Shown in pieces: positions 17,595-25,965 of a DNA stretch of 64,000 bases. A program made the position numbers and the translations under genes. The stretch's first letter is position 1. Each line of letters starts with the position of its first letter. This DNA comes from Lentisphaerota bacterium (GTDB taxonomy: Bacteria; Verrucomicrobiota; Kiritimatiellia; UBA8416; VGWJ01). The notes below the pieces were generated by a model that saw nothing but the letters and a program-made list of their open reading frames with translations, made no database searches and had not been told where the DNA came from. Location of the stretch: the NCBI GenBank assembly GCA_016873635.1, contig VGWJ01000010.1:1-64000 (forward strand). The letters are read 5' to 3'.

Positions 17595-18592
17595 GCCTCC
17601 GCTCCGTACTTGCGCTCCGTTTCCCGGCGCGCCCGCTTCAGCTCCACGAGCAGATCCTCGCCCGTGCGCCGCGCTTCGCCGGCGAAACAACGCAGCACGT
17701 GCACGGCCTTCATGACGGGGTCGAGGCACAGGTAGGATATGCCGAAGACGCTCATCAGAAAAGTGGTGTTGAACACGGCGTGCCAGCCGCTGAGCGTGAA
17801 AACGGTCTGCATGCCCAGCAGGGCGTGCAGCATCCGCGGCGCGACGATCAGCAGCGCGGCGACGTTGGCCGCCACGGCGCAGCCGAACGGCGCCAGGGGC
17901 AGCACGGCCAGGAAGATCAGCATCAGCGCCGCCGCGAACCAGAGCAGGCCCTGCATGTGATGCAGCTCGGGAGTGAGCGACACGACCAGCCGCGCCGCTC
18001 CGAAGGCGGCCAGCATTCCGGCGCACAGCAGCCACGGGCTCAGGAGCCAGATCACGACGTGATTCTGCCGCGGCCAGAGGGTGGCCAGGCGCAGGGCGCG
18101 GCGCGCGACCTCGCGGACGTCGCCGCCGCTTCCGTCGCCCAGCGCGGTCACGTTCTGGTAGAACGCGTGCGCCGCGTAGAAGGGTGCCATCAGGAATAGC
18201 GCCAGCGGAATGACGAGCATGCCCGGCGGCTGAAGCGCCGTCTGCACGGCCGCGAGGCGCGCGACGCGCCGCCAGCCCCACGCGGCGCGCGCGCCGGCCA
18301 CGAGATCGCGCAGCCCCGCCGCGAACACGGCCTGCCAGATCTTCATCCACAGAAACATGAGCGCCATGCCCAGCGCGGCCGCCAGGCTGCGCCGCGCGGC
18401 GAAGGCGCTGCGGCTCATGTCGGACCAGAAGAACAGGAAAGCCAGAACGAACGGCGCGGCGCCCGCGTAGTAGGCGGCGAGAACGGCAAGCGGCGCGGAC
18501 CGCAACAGATGAAAGGCGTCGGTGATCACGTCCAGGGCGCCGGGCTCGGCCGGGCGGCGGCGGGCGCGCGCGGAAGAGGCGGCGCCGCTCAT
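17591..18592 (-). CDS. Multi-pass membrane protein of the MoxR cluster
   Basis: 333 aa from the ATG at 18592, which overlaps the zinc-finger gene's stop. The protein has about six hydrophobic segments, including LAVLAAYYAGAAPFVLAFLFFW, PPGMLVIPLALFLMAPFYAAHAF, WLLSPWLLCAGMLAAFGAARL and LLWFAAALMLIFLAVLPLAP. The C-terminus is basic and cytoplasmic (LKRARRETERKYG). It resembles the uncharacterised membrane proteins that accompany DUF4129 genes. GTGA coupling to the DUF4129/DUF4350 gene suggests a joint membrane complex; no enzymatic motif is seen. Confidence 0.8.
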   Translation of the reverse strand: MSGAASSARARRRPAEPGALDVITDAFHLLRSAPLAVLAAYYAGAAPFVLAFLFFWSDMSRSAFAARRSLAAALGMALMFLWMKIWQAVFAAGLRDLVAGARAAWGWRRVARLAAVQTALQPPGMLVIPLALFLMAPFYAAHAFYQNVTALGDGSGGDVREVARRALRLATLWPRQNHVVIWLLSPWLLCAGMLAAFGAARLVVSLTPELHHMQGLLWFAAALMLIFLAVLPLAPFGCAVAANVAALLIVAPRMLHALLGMQTVFTLSGWHAVFNTTFLMSVFGISYLCLDPVMKAVHVLRCFAGEARRTGEDLLVELKRARRETERKYGAEA

Positions 18593-18915
18593 GGCCGCTC
18601 CCACGGGATTTCGCGCCAGAGCGCGCCTTCGTGAAACGACGACGGCAGCCGCAGCAGCGCCTGGGCGACGTAGTAAAACACCAGCCAGGCCGTGAGGAAA
18701 CCGGCGGCGCAGCGCAGCGCGGCGGCCAGGAGGGCCTGCAGCCCCCCCCCGCGGCCCCGCGGCGGAACGGACCGGCGCAGGCAGGCGGCGCACATGACGC
18801 GTCCCTCGTGCTCGGTGATGCACTCGCGGCAGAAACAGCGGCCGCACGCGGGACAGCGCGCGGCGGCCTCGCGGCCCGCGTGGTTGAAGCACTTCTGTGT
18901 CGCGATCTGGCTCAT
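18589..18915 (-). CDS. Small B-box-like zinc-binding membrane protein
   Basis: 108 aa hidden at the end of a longer shadow ORF; the ATG at 18915 overlaps the preceding gene's stop. Residues 9-47 carry a regular zinc-ligand series: CFNHAGREAAARCPACGRCFCRECI then MCAACL, the N-terminal B-box-like domain found in many bacterial membrane proteins. A single TM helix follows (AAGFLTAWLVFYYVAQALLRL). The domain is probably cytoplasmic. It lies between two membrane-protein genes, each overlapped by four bases. Confidence 0.8.
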   Translation of the reverse strand: MSQIATQKCFNHAGREAAARCPACGRCFCRECITEHEGRVMCAACLRRSVPPRGRGGGLQALLAAALRCAAGFLTAWLVFYYVAQALLRLPSSFHEGALWREIPWERP

Positions 18916-20006
18916 GCGGGCGGGGGGGGCGGAAGGGGCGGGGGCGCGCCGCCCGCGGGGCGGCGCCGGTGCCCGCGCAGGCTGAGCAGTCCGCCGAAAC
19001 CGATGACCGCCGATATGATCAAAGCGGCGATGAAAACGACGGCCTGGCCGGGCGAATCCAGGGGCGAAGTCGCGGCCATGGCGCGGAGCTGGGCCCACGC
19101 GTCGCCCGCCGTTTCGGGGTTGGCGATGGAGAACACCGTCGAGTGAATCATGCCGTAGACGTAGGTGAAGACCAGGTAGCCCAGCGCGCCCCAGGTGAGC
19201 GCCCGCGTGGCGGCCGGCAGATCCGTGCGGTGCTGCCGCGCCAGCGCCGTCACGGTGGCGGCGATCATGGCCATCCCGATCGCCATGCCCAGCAGGAGCA
19301 GCGCCGCGCCGCCGGAAAAGAAGCGCAGGCATGAATGGCAGACGTCGGCGATCAGGACCGCAAAGAGCCACTCATGGGCGTGGCCGCGGTAGGGCGCGAT
19401 CTCCGGCGCGGGCAGGGCGCGCGCGCGCGCGGCGCGCGCCGGCGGGGCGGCGGGCGGGACGCCGCCGGCGGCCGGCGCGGCGGAGAGCTCCGCTTCGTGC
19501 CGGGCGGCCTCGGCGTCGGCCAGCGCGCCCTGCGCGGCCTCGATGCGCGCGCGGAGCAGGGCCGCGGCGCGCCTGGCCGACTTGAGGCGGCGCAGCGGGT
19601 AGAGGCGTTCGGTCTGCACGGCGGTGCGGATCGCGCACGCGCAGGTGGGCCCGCGGATGAAGTTGACGAGCAGGGCCAGGCCGGAGAGCGCCGCCGCCGC
19701 GCCGCAGGCGACGGCCGCGGCCGGGTGCCACGCGAACGCCAGCGCCGCCAGCGTCAGGGCCAGCATGACGGCGGCCAAGAACGCCAGCGCCAGGCTCTCG
19801 ATCATGCCGAGCGCCGTGCGCGTAAGCGTGAGCGCCTGGATGTCCGCGAAATAGAAGCGTTTGTAGGACTCGCTGAAGCTGCGGTTCACAACCAGCAGAA
19901 GGTGGTCCGGACCCAGCCAGAGGCTGTGCCGCGCCGCGTAGACCAGTCCCACCGCGGCGCGCGTCTGCCGGCCCAGCCTGCGGTACGTGCGTTCCTTGCG
20001 TCTCAT
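18912..20006 (-). CDS. Membrane protein with central coiled coil, unknown function
   Basis: 364 aa. A soluble N-terminal part (LGPDHLLLVVNRSFSESYKRFYFADIQALT, PH-like in appearance) is followed by a long hydrophobic pair near 70-115, a charged Ala/Arg/Glu helix (RRAAALLRARIEAAQGALADAEAARHE), and three to four hydrophobic segments after residue 220. The C-terminus is proline-rich. The N-terminal FYFADIQAL pattern suggests an integral membrane sensor or scaffold. It follows the prenyltransferase gene by 12 bp and is coupled to the zinc-finger gene. Not recognised beyond this. Confidence 0.75.
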   Translation of the reverse strand: MRRKERTYRRLGRQTRAAVGLVYAARHSLWLGPDHLLLVVNRSFSESYKRFYFADIQALTLTRTALGMIESLALAFLAAVMLALTLAALAFAWHPAAAVACGAAAALSGLALLVNFIRGPTCACAIRTAVQTERLYPLRRLKSARRAAALLRARIEAAQGALADAEAARHEAELSAAPAAGGVPPAAPPARAARARALPAPEIAPYRGHAHEWLFAVLIADVCHSCLRFFSGGAALLLLGMAIGMAMIAATVTALARQHRTDLPAATRALTWGALGYLVFTYVYGMIHSTVFSIANPETAGDAWAQLRAMAATSPLDSPGQAVVFIAALIISAVIGFGGLLSLRGHRRRPAGGAPPPLPPPPPA

Positions 20007-20018
20007 CTCACGGTCTTC

Positions 20019-20960
20019 CTAGCCGTCCGTAAGGCGCGCCAGGACGAAAGCGGCGCTCAGGAGGGCGCCGAACAGGAGGTCAACCTGGGCGGTCCGGGCG
20101 TCGAGCATCGCGAAAAGCTGCGGGTGCTTCGCACGGCGCGCGCGGGTCAGGCGGACGGCCGCGGGCAGGGCCAGGAAGGCGCCCAGGACCGGCAGCGGGG
20201 CTGCGACGAGCGAGGGGCGGGCGAGCCCTATCAGAACGTAAGCGCCCACGAGCGCGAACGGCCCCAGCATCAGGACGCCGTAGTAGACGGCCGATCCCCG
20301 CTCGCCGAGCGCGCCGGCGACGGTGCGACAGCCCCTCGGGCGGTCCGAGCGCAGATCGCGCCAGTTGTTGGCGTGCAGAATGCCCACCGTGTAGGAGACC
20401 AGCGGCAGGCTCCACAGCACCGGCGGCCACGCGAAGGTCCGGGCCTGCACCCAGAAGGCGCCGAACACGGGCAGCACACCGAAGGCCATGAAGATCGCAA
20501 AATCCCCCAGGCCGGCGTACTTGAAGCAGAGCCCGGCGCGGGTGTATCCCACGACAAGGACGGTCCCCAGGGCGCCGAGCGCGAGCACGGTCCATCCTGC
20601 CATTCGGACCAGAACCAGTCCGCAGAGCACGCCCGCGGCCAGAAACAGCAGCGCCGCGCGGTACACCTGGCCCGGGGTGAGCCATCCGCGGACGATGGCG
20701 CCGCTGCCGGGATTGACTTCCGTGTCGAGCCCGCGGCGATAGTCAAAGCAGTCGTTCAAGAGATTGGCGGCCGTGTGGAAGCAGAGGACGCCGACGAGCG
20801 TCAGGACAAACCCCAAACCGCGCGGGGGAAATCCGGCGTAGTACGCGACGGCCGTGCCCAGGATGACGGGCATGGCCGACCCGCTGTAGGCAAACGGGCG
20901 GACCGCGACCCGCCAGGTCTCGAGCCGCGAAACCGGTTTCCGTGTGTCGTTCGTAAGCAT
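20019..20960 (-). CDS. MenA-like UbiA-family prenyltransferase
   Basis: Integral membrane prenyltransferase, probably 1,4-dihydroxy-2-naphthoate polyprenyltransferase of menaquinone synthesis. The ATG at 20960 gives 313 aa (the track's start is 17 codons further up). The first aspartate-rich motif is NLLNDCFDYRRGLD and the second NNWRDLRSD, with eight or nine hydrophobic helices between and after. GSGAIVRGWLTP is typical of MenA. A polyprenyl synthase lies 4 kb away, so the two could supply the isoprenoid tail and attach it. It is the first gene of the long minus-strand operon; assignment among UbiA members is probable, not certain. Confidence 0.85.
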   Translation of the reverse strand: MLTNDTRKPVSRLETWRVAVRPFAYSGSAMPVILGTAVAYYAGFPPRGLGFVLTLVGVLCFHTAANLLNDCFDYRRGLDTEVNPGSGAIVRGWLTPGQVYRAALLFLAAGVLCGLVLVRMAGWTVLALGALGTVLVVGYTRAGLCFKYAGLGDFAIFMAFGVLPVFGAFWVQARTFAWPPVLWSLPLVSYTVGILHANNWRDLRSDRPRGCRTVAGALGERGSAVYYGVLMLGPFALVGAYVLIGLARPSLVAAPLPVLGAFLALPAAVRLTRARRAKHPQLFAMLDARTAQVDLLFGALLSAAFVLARLTDG

Positions 20961-21342
20961 GGCGCTTTCTTTGGAAAGCGTGAGAGTGGCACAGACAATT
21001 ATGGAAAGCAAGCGGCTGACGGCGGATCCTCAGCCCCTTGTGCCGCGTTCCGACGGAATGTCGAAGACATTCCGCCGCGAAGAGGAGGCGGGAGGAGCGC
21101 CGGAGCGGTTCATCCGAATACCAACCGCCTCCAACGGGCGGCGCGCCCGCCCCGCCGAAAATGAGATCTCAACCTGAACGCGTGGCCTGCCTGAATGAGG
21201 GCGGAAAACGCCCCGTCATGGTGCGGCTGCCTGGCGATGATTTCGCGGCGCGTCCCGTTCGCGCGACAACTCACGGAGCATCCGTGCCGCCGATTCGGGA
21301 ACGGTCCGACACCCCGTCTGAGGCCTTACCCCGTCTTGCATC

Positions 21343-21370
21343 TTGACGCCTCAACCCTTTCGCCTATCAT
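21343..21370 (+). promoter_or_regulatory. Sigma-70 promoter upstream of UroD-like gene
   Basis: TTGACG (21343-21348) and TATCAT (21365-21370) with a 16-bp spacer, identical in form to the promoter at 2710. It points toward the UroD-like gene, leaving a leader of about 230 nt that contains the tandem repeat. Confidence 0.5.
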
Positions 21371-21516
21371 TCCGCCGATGAAGATTCGACTCCGGTCCGC
21401 TCTGCCCGGACGTCGGCCCGCGCATCCTGAAAGGAGAGCCGCCCCCCCGCGGATCCCGCGGTCTGCATAGCTGATTGCCGCCTGTAGCTATCACTGAATA
21501 CGTTGCCATGGCGAAG

Positions 21517-21543
21517 CCACGATAGACCTACCACGATAGACCT
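21517..21543 (+). repeat. Tandem pair CCACGATAGACCT, possible operator
   Basis: Two perfect 13-bp copies start at 21517 and 21531, a 14-bp period. They sit in the leader of the UroD-like gene, about 67 bp before its start. The copies are direct, not inverted, so they may be a regulator-binding site or a recent duplication. Confidence 0.35.
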
Positions 21544-21609
21544 CTTCTTCGACCTGGCGTGATCGCCGCGTTGGCGTATTCCTGTCGGCGGAAGAGGAGG
21601 ATGAAGAGA

Positions 21610-22857
21610 ATGCAACTCGGCCCAAGCGACAAAGCGACGTTAAGGCGATTGGCCGGACGATACGGCGAAATCGCGCATATGGACGTTCAGAAGGAGCGCA
21701 TGGAACGGTACTACGGGACAAATGGGCTGGAAAACGTCCGTCCCGTGGTCCTCATTGACGAGGTGCCGTGGGGCGAAATCAAGGACGACGCACTGACGAA
21801 TGTCTGCGCACCCGAACTGGGATGGATCGAGGCGCCGCTGCGATGCGCATTGTATCAGTGGGAGCATTTTCAGGTGGACCGGGTAATTCCGCCGGTATTT
21901 CAAGTCGTGAAACAGGCGCGCTGGCTTCGCGGCTTCGGCATCGAGGTGCGGGACCGGCAGATCAAAGGCGATACGGGCGCGTACATCGCTTCCCATGCCT
22001 ACAGCGATCAACTCAGTACCGGGGACGATCTGGCGAAACTGCACCCGCCGGAAGTGGTCTATGACCAGCCCTCGACCGAGGCCGCGCTTGCGGTGGCGCG
22101 AGAGGTGTTTGCCGGACTCATGGGTGTTGAGGTCGTGGGGTGGGGCGGGTTGCATTTCAGCATCTGGGATGCCGTGGCGAGGTATCGGGGCGTAGACAAC
22201 CTGCTCCTGGACCTGGCCGAGCGTCCCGACTTCATGCACCGGATCGCCCGGCGTTTCATGGAGATCGGGCAGGCCCAGTTCAAACAACTGGAGGAGCAAG
22301 GGTTCCTGGACGCGCGCCAAATCCTCGTGCACTGCACGCCGGCATGCTCGCGCGAACTCCCCGCGCCGGATTGTACCGGGCGCTTTCGGCCAAAGGACGT
22401 CTGGGGCCGTTGCGCCGCCCAAATCTTCGCGGCGGTATCCCCCGACATGCACGACGAATTCGACCTGGCCTACAATCAGCAGCTATTCAATGACTGCGGC
22501 CTCCTTTACTACGGCTGCTGTGAGCCGATGGACCGCAAGATCGACATTCTGCGCAAGCGTTTCAAGAACCTGCGCAAGATATCCATCACGCCCTGGGCGG
22601 ATGCGCGCCGGGCGGCAGAGGCGATCGGGCGCGACTACGTGATGGCGGCGAAGCCCAACCCCGCGTTTGTCGCGACGGCCACGTTCAATCCCGAACCCGT
22701 GAAACAGGAAATTGCGCGGTACTGCGAGGCCTGTCGCGCCTGCGGCACCACGGTGGAGTTTGTGCTCAAGGACATCAGCACCATCGCCAACAATCCGGGG
22801 AATCTGACGCGGTGGGCCGAGACCGTCGGCGCCACCATTGACAAGTACTACGCCTGA
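21610..22857 (+). CDS. Uroporphyrinogen decarboxylase (UroD)-like protein
   Basis: 415 aa from ATG 21610, chosen because GAGGAGG ends nine bases before it; ATG 21601 would abut the SD. The sequence has the UroD/MtaA-type TIM-barrel pattern: GWGGLHFSIWDAVARYRGVDNLLLDLAERPDFMHRI in mid-protein and a C-terminal GYTCC-like YYGCCEPMDRKIDILRK followed by KISITPWADARRAAE. This branch, abundant in Lentisphaerota, Planctomycetota and other anaerobes, is not heme synthesis but corrinoid-methyltransferase or catabolic-type UroD-like protein of unknown substrate. Cys residues in HCTPAC and YYGCCEP may bind zinc. It is monocistronic here. Confidence 0.8.
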   Translation: MQLGPSDKATLRRLAGRYGEIAHMDVQKERMERYYGTNGLENVRPVVLIDEVPWGEIKDDALTNVCAPELGWIEAPLRCALYQWEHFQVDRVIPPVFQVVKQARWLRGFGIEVRDRQIKGDTGAYIASHAYSDQLSTGDDLAKLHPPEVVYDQPSTEAALAVAREVFAGLMGVEVVGWGGLHFSIWDAVARYRGVDNLLLDLAERPDFMHRIARRFMEIGQAQFKQLEEQGFLDARQILVHCTPACSRELPAPDCTGRFRPKDVWGRCAAQIFAAVSPDMHDEFDLAYNQQLFNDCGLLYYGCCEPMDRKIDILRKRFKNLRKISITPWADARRAAEAIGRDYVMAAKPNPAFVATATFNPEPVKQEIARYCEACRACGTTVEFVLKDISTIANNPGNLTRWAETVGATIDKYYA

Positions 22858-22858
22858 T

Positions 22859-23226
22859 CCTGGAAAGAGCAGTTCGGTGACGAACTGGAATTCCCTGGAA
22901 GCGGCCAAGGCGGGACGCGCGGGGGCGCGTTCTGCCGGCCGCCGCAGAAAAACGCATCGCCGCGCTCGGGTCCAGCCCATCAACTTCAACGGCACTTCCG
23001 TGCCCTGCCGGCCTTCGCCCGCATCGCTCCAAGCCCCGCCCGTACGCTCCAGAAGTTCGATCTGGCCGCGAACCTTCGGGGTCTGTCGCAGTTTGAACAC
23101 ATACCCCTCAGTCACCTTTGTGAGATCATCCCCCCTGCACGCAACGTCTTCGTTCATCGTATGTCCTTTCGCTTGATCACGAAGAACATACCGAAGCGTT
23201 GCGTGCTTTTCACCAAAATGGTGCAC
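22859..23226 (-). pseudogene. IS1380-type transposase fragment
   Basis: A minus-strand frame reads GYVFKLRQTPKVRGQIELL, then AWSDAGEGRQGTEVPLKLMGW and TRARRCVFLRRP, the internal block typical of IS1380 (DDE group 1) transposases between the second and third catalytic regions. Neither N-terminus nor C-terminus is present: the frame begins near 23226 and runs out against the 3' end of the UroD-like gene at 22858. No terminal inverted repeats were found. It is a decayed insertion-sequence remnant. Confidence 0.65.
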
Positions 23227-23401
23227 GCTCCCGAAGCGGCCCCTTCAGACGCCACATGCTCGGCTATAATGACTTCAACAAGAACAGTTCGGCCGCGAAG
23301 CGGCTGAACTGCTCTCTATAGGGTAAGGGGTCAGTTACGCGGTGGACGGGTGGCCCGCGACCTCCGGGCGCGGGCGGACATGTACGTGCGCCTGGACCGC
23401 G

Positions 23402-23470
23402 TTTGCCCGCCGGTTCAAGCAGAAGGTGGGCAAGACGCCAAGCGAATGGCGAATGAGGCTGGCGCGCCAG
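23402..23470 (+). pseudogene. AraC-family HTH remnant
   Basis: Twenty-three codons read FARRFKQKVGKTPSEWRMRL, the second recognition helix and C-terminal motif of AraC/XylS regulators. Nothing upstream or downstream in any frame continues the domain. It overlaps, on the opposite strand, the low-complexity C-terminus of the radical SAM gene. It is best read as the last surviving piece of a deleted regulator. Confidence 0.5.
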
Positions 23471-24806
23471 GCTCCTCCACGGACGGCCTCGCGGATTCCC
23501 GCGGAACGGCCGCGCCCCCGGCTGCATGGGCGGGCCCGGCCGCGGCGGCGGCAGGCGCCGGAGCGGGTGCGGACGGGCTGCCGGACAGGAACGCGCGCAG
23601 CCGGTTGGCCCCGGAGAAGAACTCACGCATGAGGATCACGAGGCCGTATCTCCCGCCTGGCGTGAGGCAGTAGCGCGATCCGCGGCGCGAGATCACGCCG
23701 ACGAGCCGCAGAAAGAGCAGCTCCTTCCACAGTTCCCGCCCGCAGCGCGCGCCGTACTTGCTCTCCAGGTCGGAAAGATCCAGGCAGCCGCCGAAGAGCC
23801 GCATCAGGAAATCATACCGCAAGCGGGCCGCTTCGGGGAACTTGCGCACGGCCACGATGGGAAGTTCGGCGCGTGTCACCGCTTCCATGTAGCGGGCGAC
23901 ATCAAAGGAGTTCGCGTACAGCGCGCCGTTGAGATACCCGAAAGCCCCGGAGCCGAGCCCCGCGTATTCATCGTGCGCGACGATGTATTCGTCCGGCGTT
24001 CCCCGGCGGCGGGCGAAGCACCACCCCGTGACGGGCTTGTATGAATCGCCGAGGGCGCCGACGATCTCCGCGTGCAGCTTCTTTTCCCGGCGCGCGCTGG
24101 GCTTTCCGAAGACACGCCTGAAATCGCGGCCGGCCTGCATCAGGGGATAGAAAGTGACCTGGTCCATGTCGAGTTCCCGGAGGATTCTGACGTCCTCAAG
24201 CAGTTGGCGCGTGGTCTGCCCCGGGAAGTTGTAGATCATGTCCACGTTCACCGTTTCGAACTCGCCTCTCACGCCCTGCAGCCGTTGCCGCGCCTGACGG
24301 CCCGCGCCCGGGCCGTGGTGCCTCGACAGTTTCTCGAGCAGGCCGTCATCGAACGTCTGGACCCCGACGGAGAGACGTTCGACGCCGGCATCCTTGAGCA
24401 CCGCGACCGTTCCGGCGGTCAGATGGCGTGGATGGGCCTCCACCGAGACCCGCTCGATGGGCCAGAGGTCGCGTATGAAGCCGATGAGCGAAGCGAGCTG
24501 CCACGGCAGAACCGTGGGTGTCCCCCCCCCGACGTAAACGCCGTTGAAACGGAATCCCAGGTCTTTGTAGATCTTGATTTCGCGCCGGAGGGTCGTGAAA
24601 TAGCGGGCGGCCAGCCCGGGCTCAAACGCAACGCGGTGGAATGTGCAGTAGGGGCAGAGCGACTCGCAGAACGGCACGTGGACGTACAGCAGACGCTCCC
24701 GTGCGTCCTCCGGGCGGGGACAGAACGGCTTCTCGACCCACCGCATGCTCATCCGCCGGCGCACGGCGCGGCGCATGTACGCCGCAAGGAAGGAATCAAT
24801 CAGCAT
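23415..24806 (-). CDS. HemN/HemW-like radical SAM protein
   Basis: 463 aa of the coproporphyrinogen-III-oxidase-like radical SAM family. The cluster motif is VPFCESLCPYCTFHR (CX3CX2C), followed by GVYVGGGTPTVLPWQL, SVEAHPRHLT and RLSVGVQTFDDGLL, all in family order, and DMIYNFPGQT. The C-terminal HemN domain is recognisable to about residue 405. The last 55 residues are Ala/Pro-rich and overlap the AraC remnant on the other strand, so the original C-terminus may have been lost to a deletion. Heme-chaperone, heme-degradation or methyltransferase roles are all known in the family; the substrate is undecided. Confidence 0.82.
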   Translation of the reverse strand: MLIDSFLAAYMRRAVRRRMSMRWVEKPFCPRPEDARERLLYVHVPFCESLCPYCTFHRVAFEPGLAARYFTTLRREIKIYKDLGFRFNGVYVGGGTPTVLPWQLASLIGFIRDLWPIERVSVEAHPRHLTAGTVAVLKDAGVERLSVGVQTFDDGLLEKLSRHHGPGAGRQARQRLQGVRGEFETVNVDMIYNFPGQTTRQLLEDVRILRELDMDQVTFYPLMQAGRDFRRVFGKPSARREKKLHAEIVGALGDSYKPVTGWCFARRRGTPDEYIVAHDEYAGLGSGAFGYLNGALYANSFDVARYMEAVTRAELPIVAVRKFPEAARLRYDFLMRLFGGCLDLSDLESKYGARCGRELWKELLFLRLVGVISRRGSRYCLTPGGRYGLVILMREFFSGANRLRAFLSGSPSAPAPAPAAAAAGPAHAAGGAAVPRESARPSVEEPGAPASFAIRLASCPPSA

Positions 24807-25054
24807 GGCGCCTCACGCCGGAATTTATCGCAAACCCGGGCCGCCAAGGCATCAGGAGGTTTCCACGTTCCATGCCATGATCTTCCGGCCGGCTGCGATT
24901 CCCGGCGGAACTTGCGTCAGGTGAGGATGTTGCGGCGGACGTGCCCGGCCGCGGCCGGGTTGACACTGTGTCTTGTTCCATCATACGATGCAGCGCTGTT
25001 CCGCTGTTCCGACCCTCGACGCGAGGGACATGGTTCCTGTTTGTTCGTGATGCG

Positions 25055-25918
25055 ATGATAGACGACAAGATCACAGAGGTCCAGGAACGAATGGTCGCGT
25101 GCCTGCGGTCATCGTCGCTGCGGCGGGAGGCGCGCCGGTATCAGGCGTGGCTCGGACGCGGCAAGATGCTGCGCGCCCGTCTGCTTTTGCGCGTGGGCGC
25201 CGGCGATGTCCCGTCGGAAGACGCCCTTTGCGCGGCGACCGCGGTCGAGTTGATTCATGTGGCGAGTCTTTTGCATGACGACGTAATCGACGGCGGGCGG
25301 ACCCGACGGGGACGCCCCGCGGTATGGGTGGAAGAAGGCGTCAGGGGGGCCGTTCTTCTGGGCGACCTGCTGGTGAGCCGCGCCTTCGCGCTGGTCCTGC
25401 CGAGCCGGGACGCGTCGCTGGCGCGGGTCCTGGTGGAATCGGTCCAGGAGATGTGCGATGCGGAAGCGCTGCAGGAGCTGGTGCTGAAAGGCCGGCCAGC
25501 CGACTGGGAGACGTGCGTCAGCGTGGCGCGGGCGAAGACCGGCTCTCTCTTTGCGTTTGCCGCGTACGCGGGCGCGGCGGGCGACCCGCCGCTGCGCGCC
25601 GCCCTGCGCGAGGCCGGCTACGCCGTGGGGACGGCCTACCAGCTGGCGGATGACGTATTCGATGCGCACGGAGATCCGCTGCGTTCCGACAAGACCCTGG
25701 GAACCGATGCCGCGAACGGAAAACCGACGACGGCCTCCGCGGCCGCAGCCGCGGGCGTCGATCCAGGCGCCTATCTCAGCGGGCTCTGTGAGCGCGCCCG
25801 CGCGTCCCTGGCGCAGTGGCCGGCGGCAAGGGACGGATGGGACGCCTATATGGAGCGCGACATGAAGCCGGCACTGGCGAGATTCCTCGGACACACCTGC
25901 GCGCAGGCCCTCTCTTGA
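25055..25918 (+). CDS. Polyprenyl diphosphate synthase (trans-prenyltransferase)
   Basis: 287 aa from ATG 25055. It condenses isopentenyl diphosphate units to make a polyprenyl chain. First aspartate-rich motif: LLHDDVIDGGRTRRGRPA; second: YQLADDVFD, with the KTLGTD lysine downstream. These sites are intact. Sequence is somewhat short versus octaprenyl synthases (about 320 aa), mostly at the C-terminus. It probably supplies the side chain for the quinone made with the MenA-like enzyme. It is convergent with the redox operon, 47 bp away. Confidence 0.88.
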   Translation: MIDDKITEVQERMVACLRSSSLRREARRYQAWLGRGKMLRARLLLRVGAGDVPSEDALCAATAVELIHVASLLHDDVIDGGRTRRGRPAVWVEEGVRGAVLLGDLLVSRAFALVLPSRDASLARVLVESVQEMCDAEALQELVLKGRPADWETCVSVARAKTGSLFAFAAYAGAAGDPPLRAALREAGYAVGTAYQLADDVFDAHGDPLRSDKTLGTDAANGKPTTASAAAAAGVDPGAYLSGLCERARASLAQWPAARDGWDAYMERDMKPALARFLGHTCAQALS

Positions 25919-25965
25919 GAATCCGGGGCGGGTATACTCCCAAAACTGATCCGGCAAGAGCGCGC

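Larger units (their letters stand above)
20961..21609. other. Intergenic region with promoter and tandem repeat
   Basis: About 650 bases between divergent genes. It holds the TTGACG-N16-TATCAT promoter (21343-21370), a 30-codon ORF right behind it (21379-21471, MKIRLRSALPGRR...) that has no recognisable content, and two copies of CCACGATAGACCT spaced 14 bp apart (21517-21543). No convincing gene is seen in the rest. Confidence 0.45.

Noticed and set aside
19335-21164. 609-aa plus-strand ORF
   Set aside because: Shadow of the membrane protein and MenA-like genes; Arg/Gln/Gly-rich composition.
22483-23226. 247-aa minus-strand ORF as one gene
   Set aside because: Only 22859-23226 has transposase features; the rest is antisense to the UroD-like gene.
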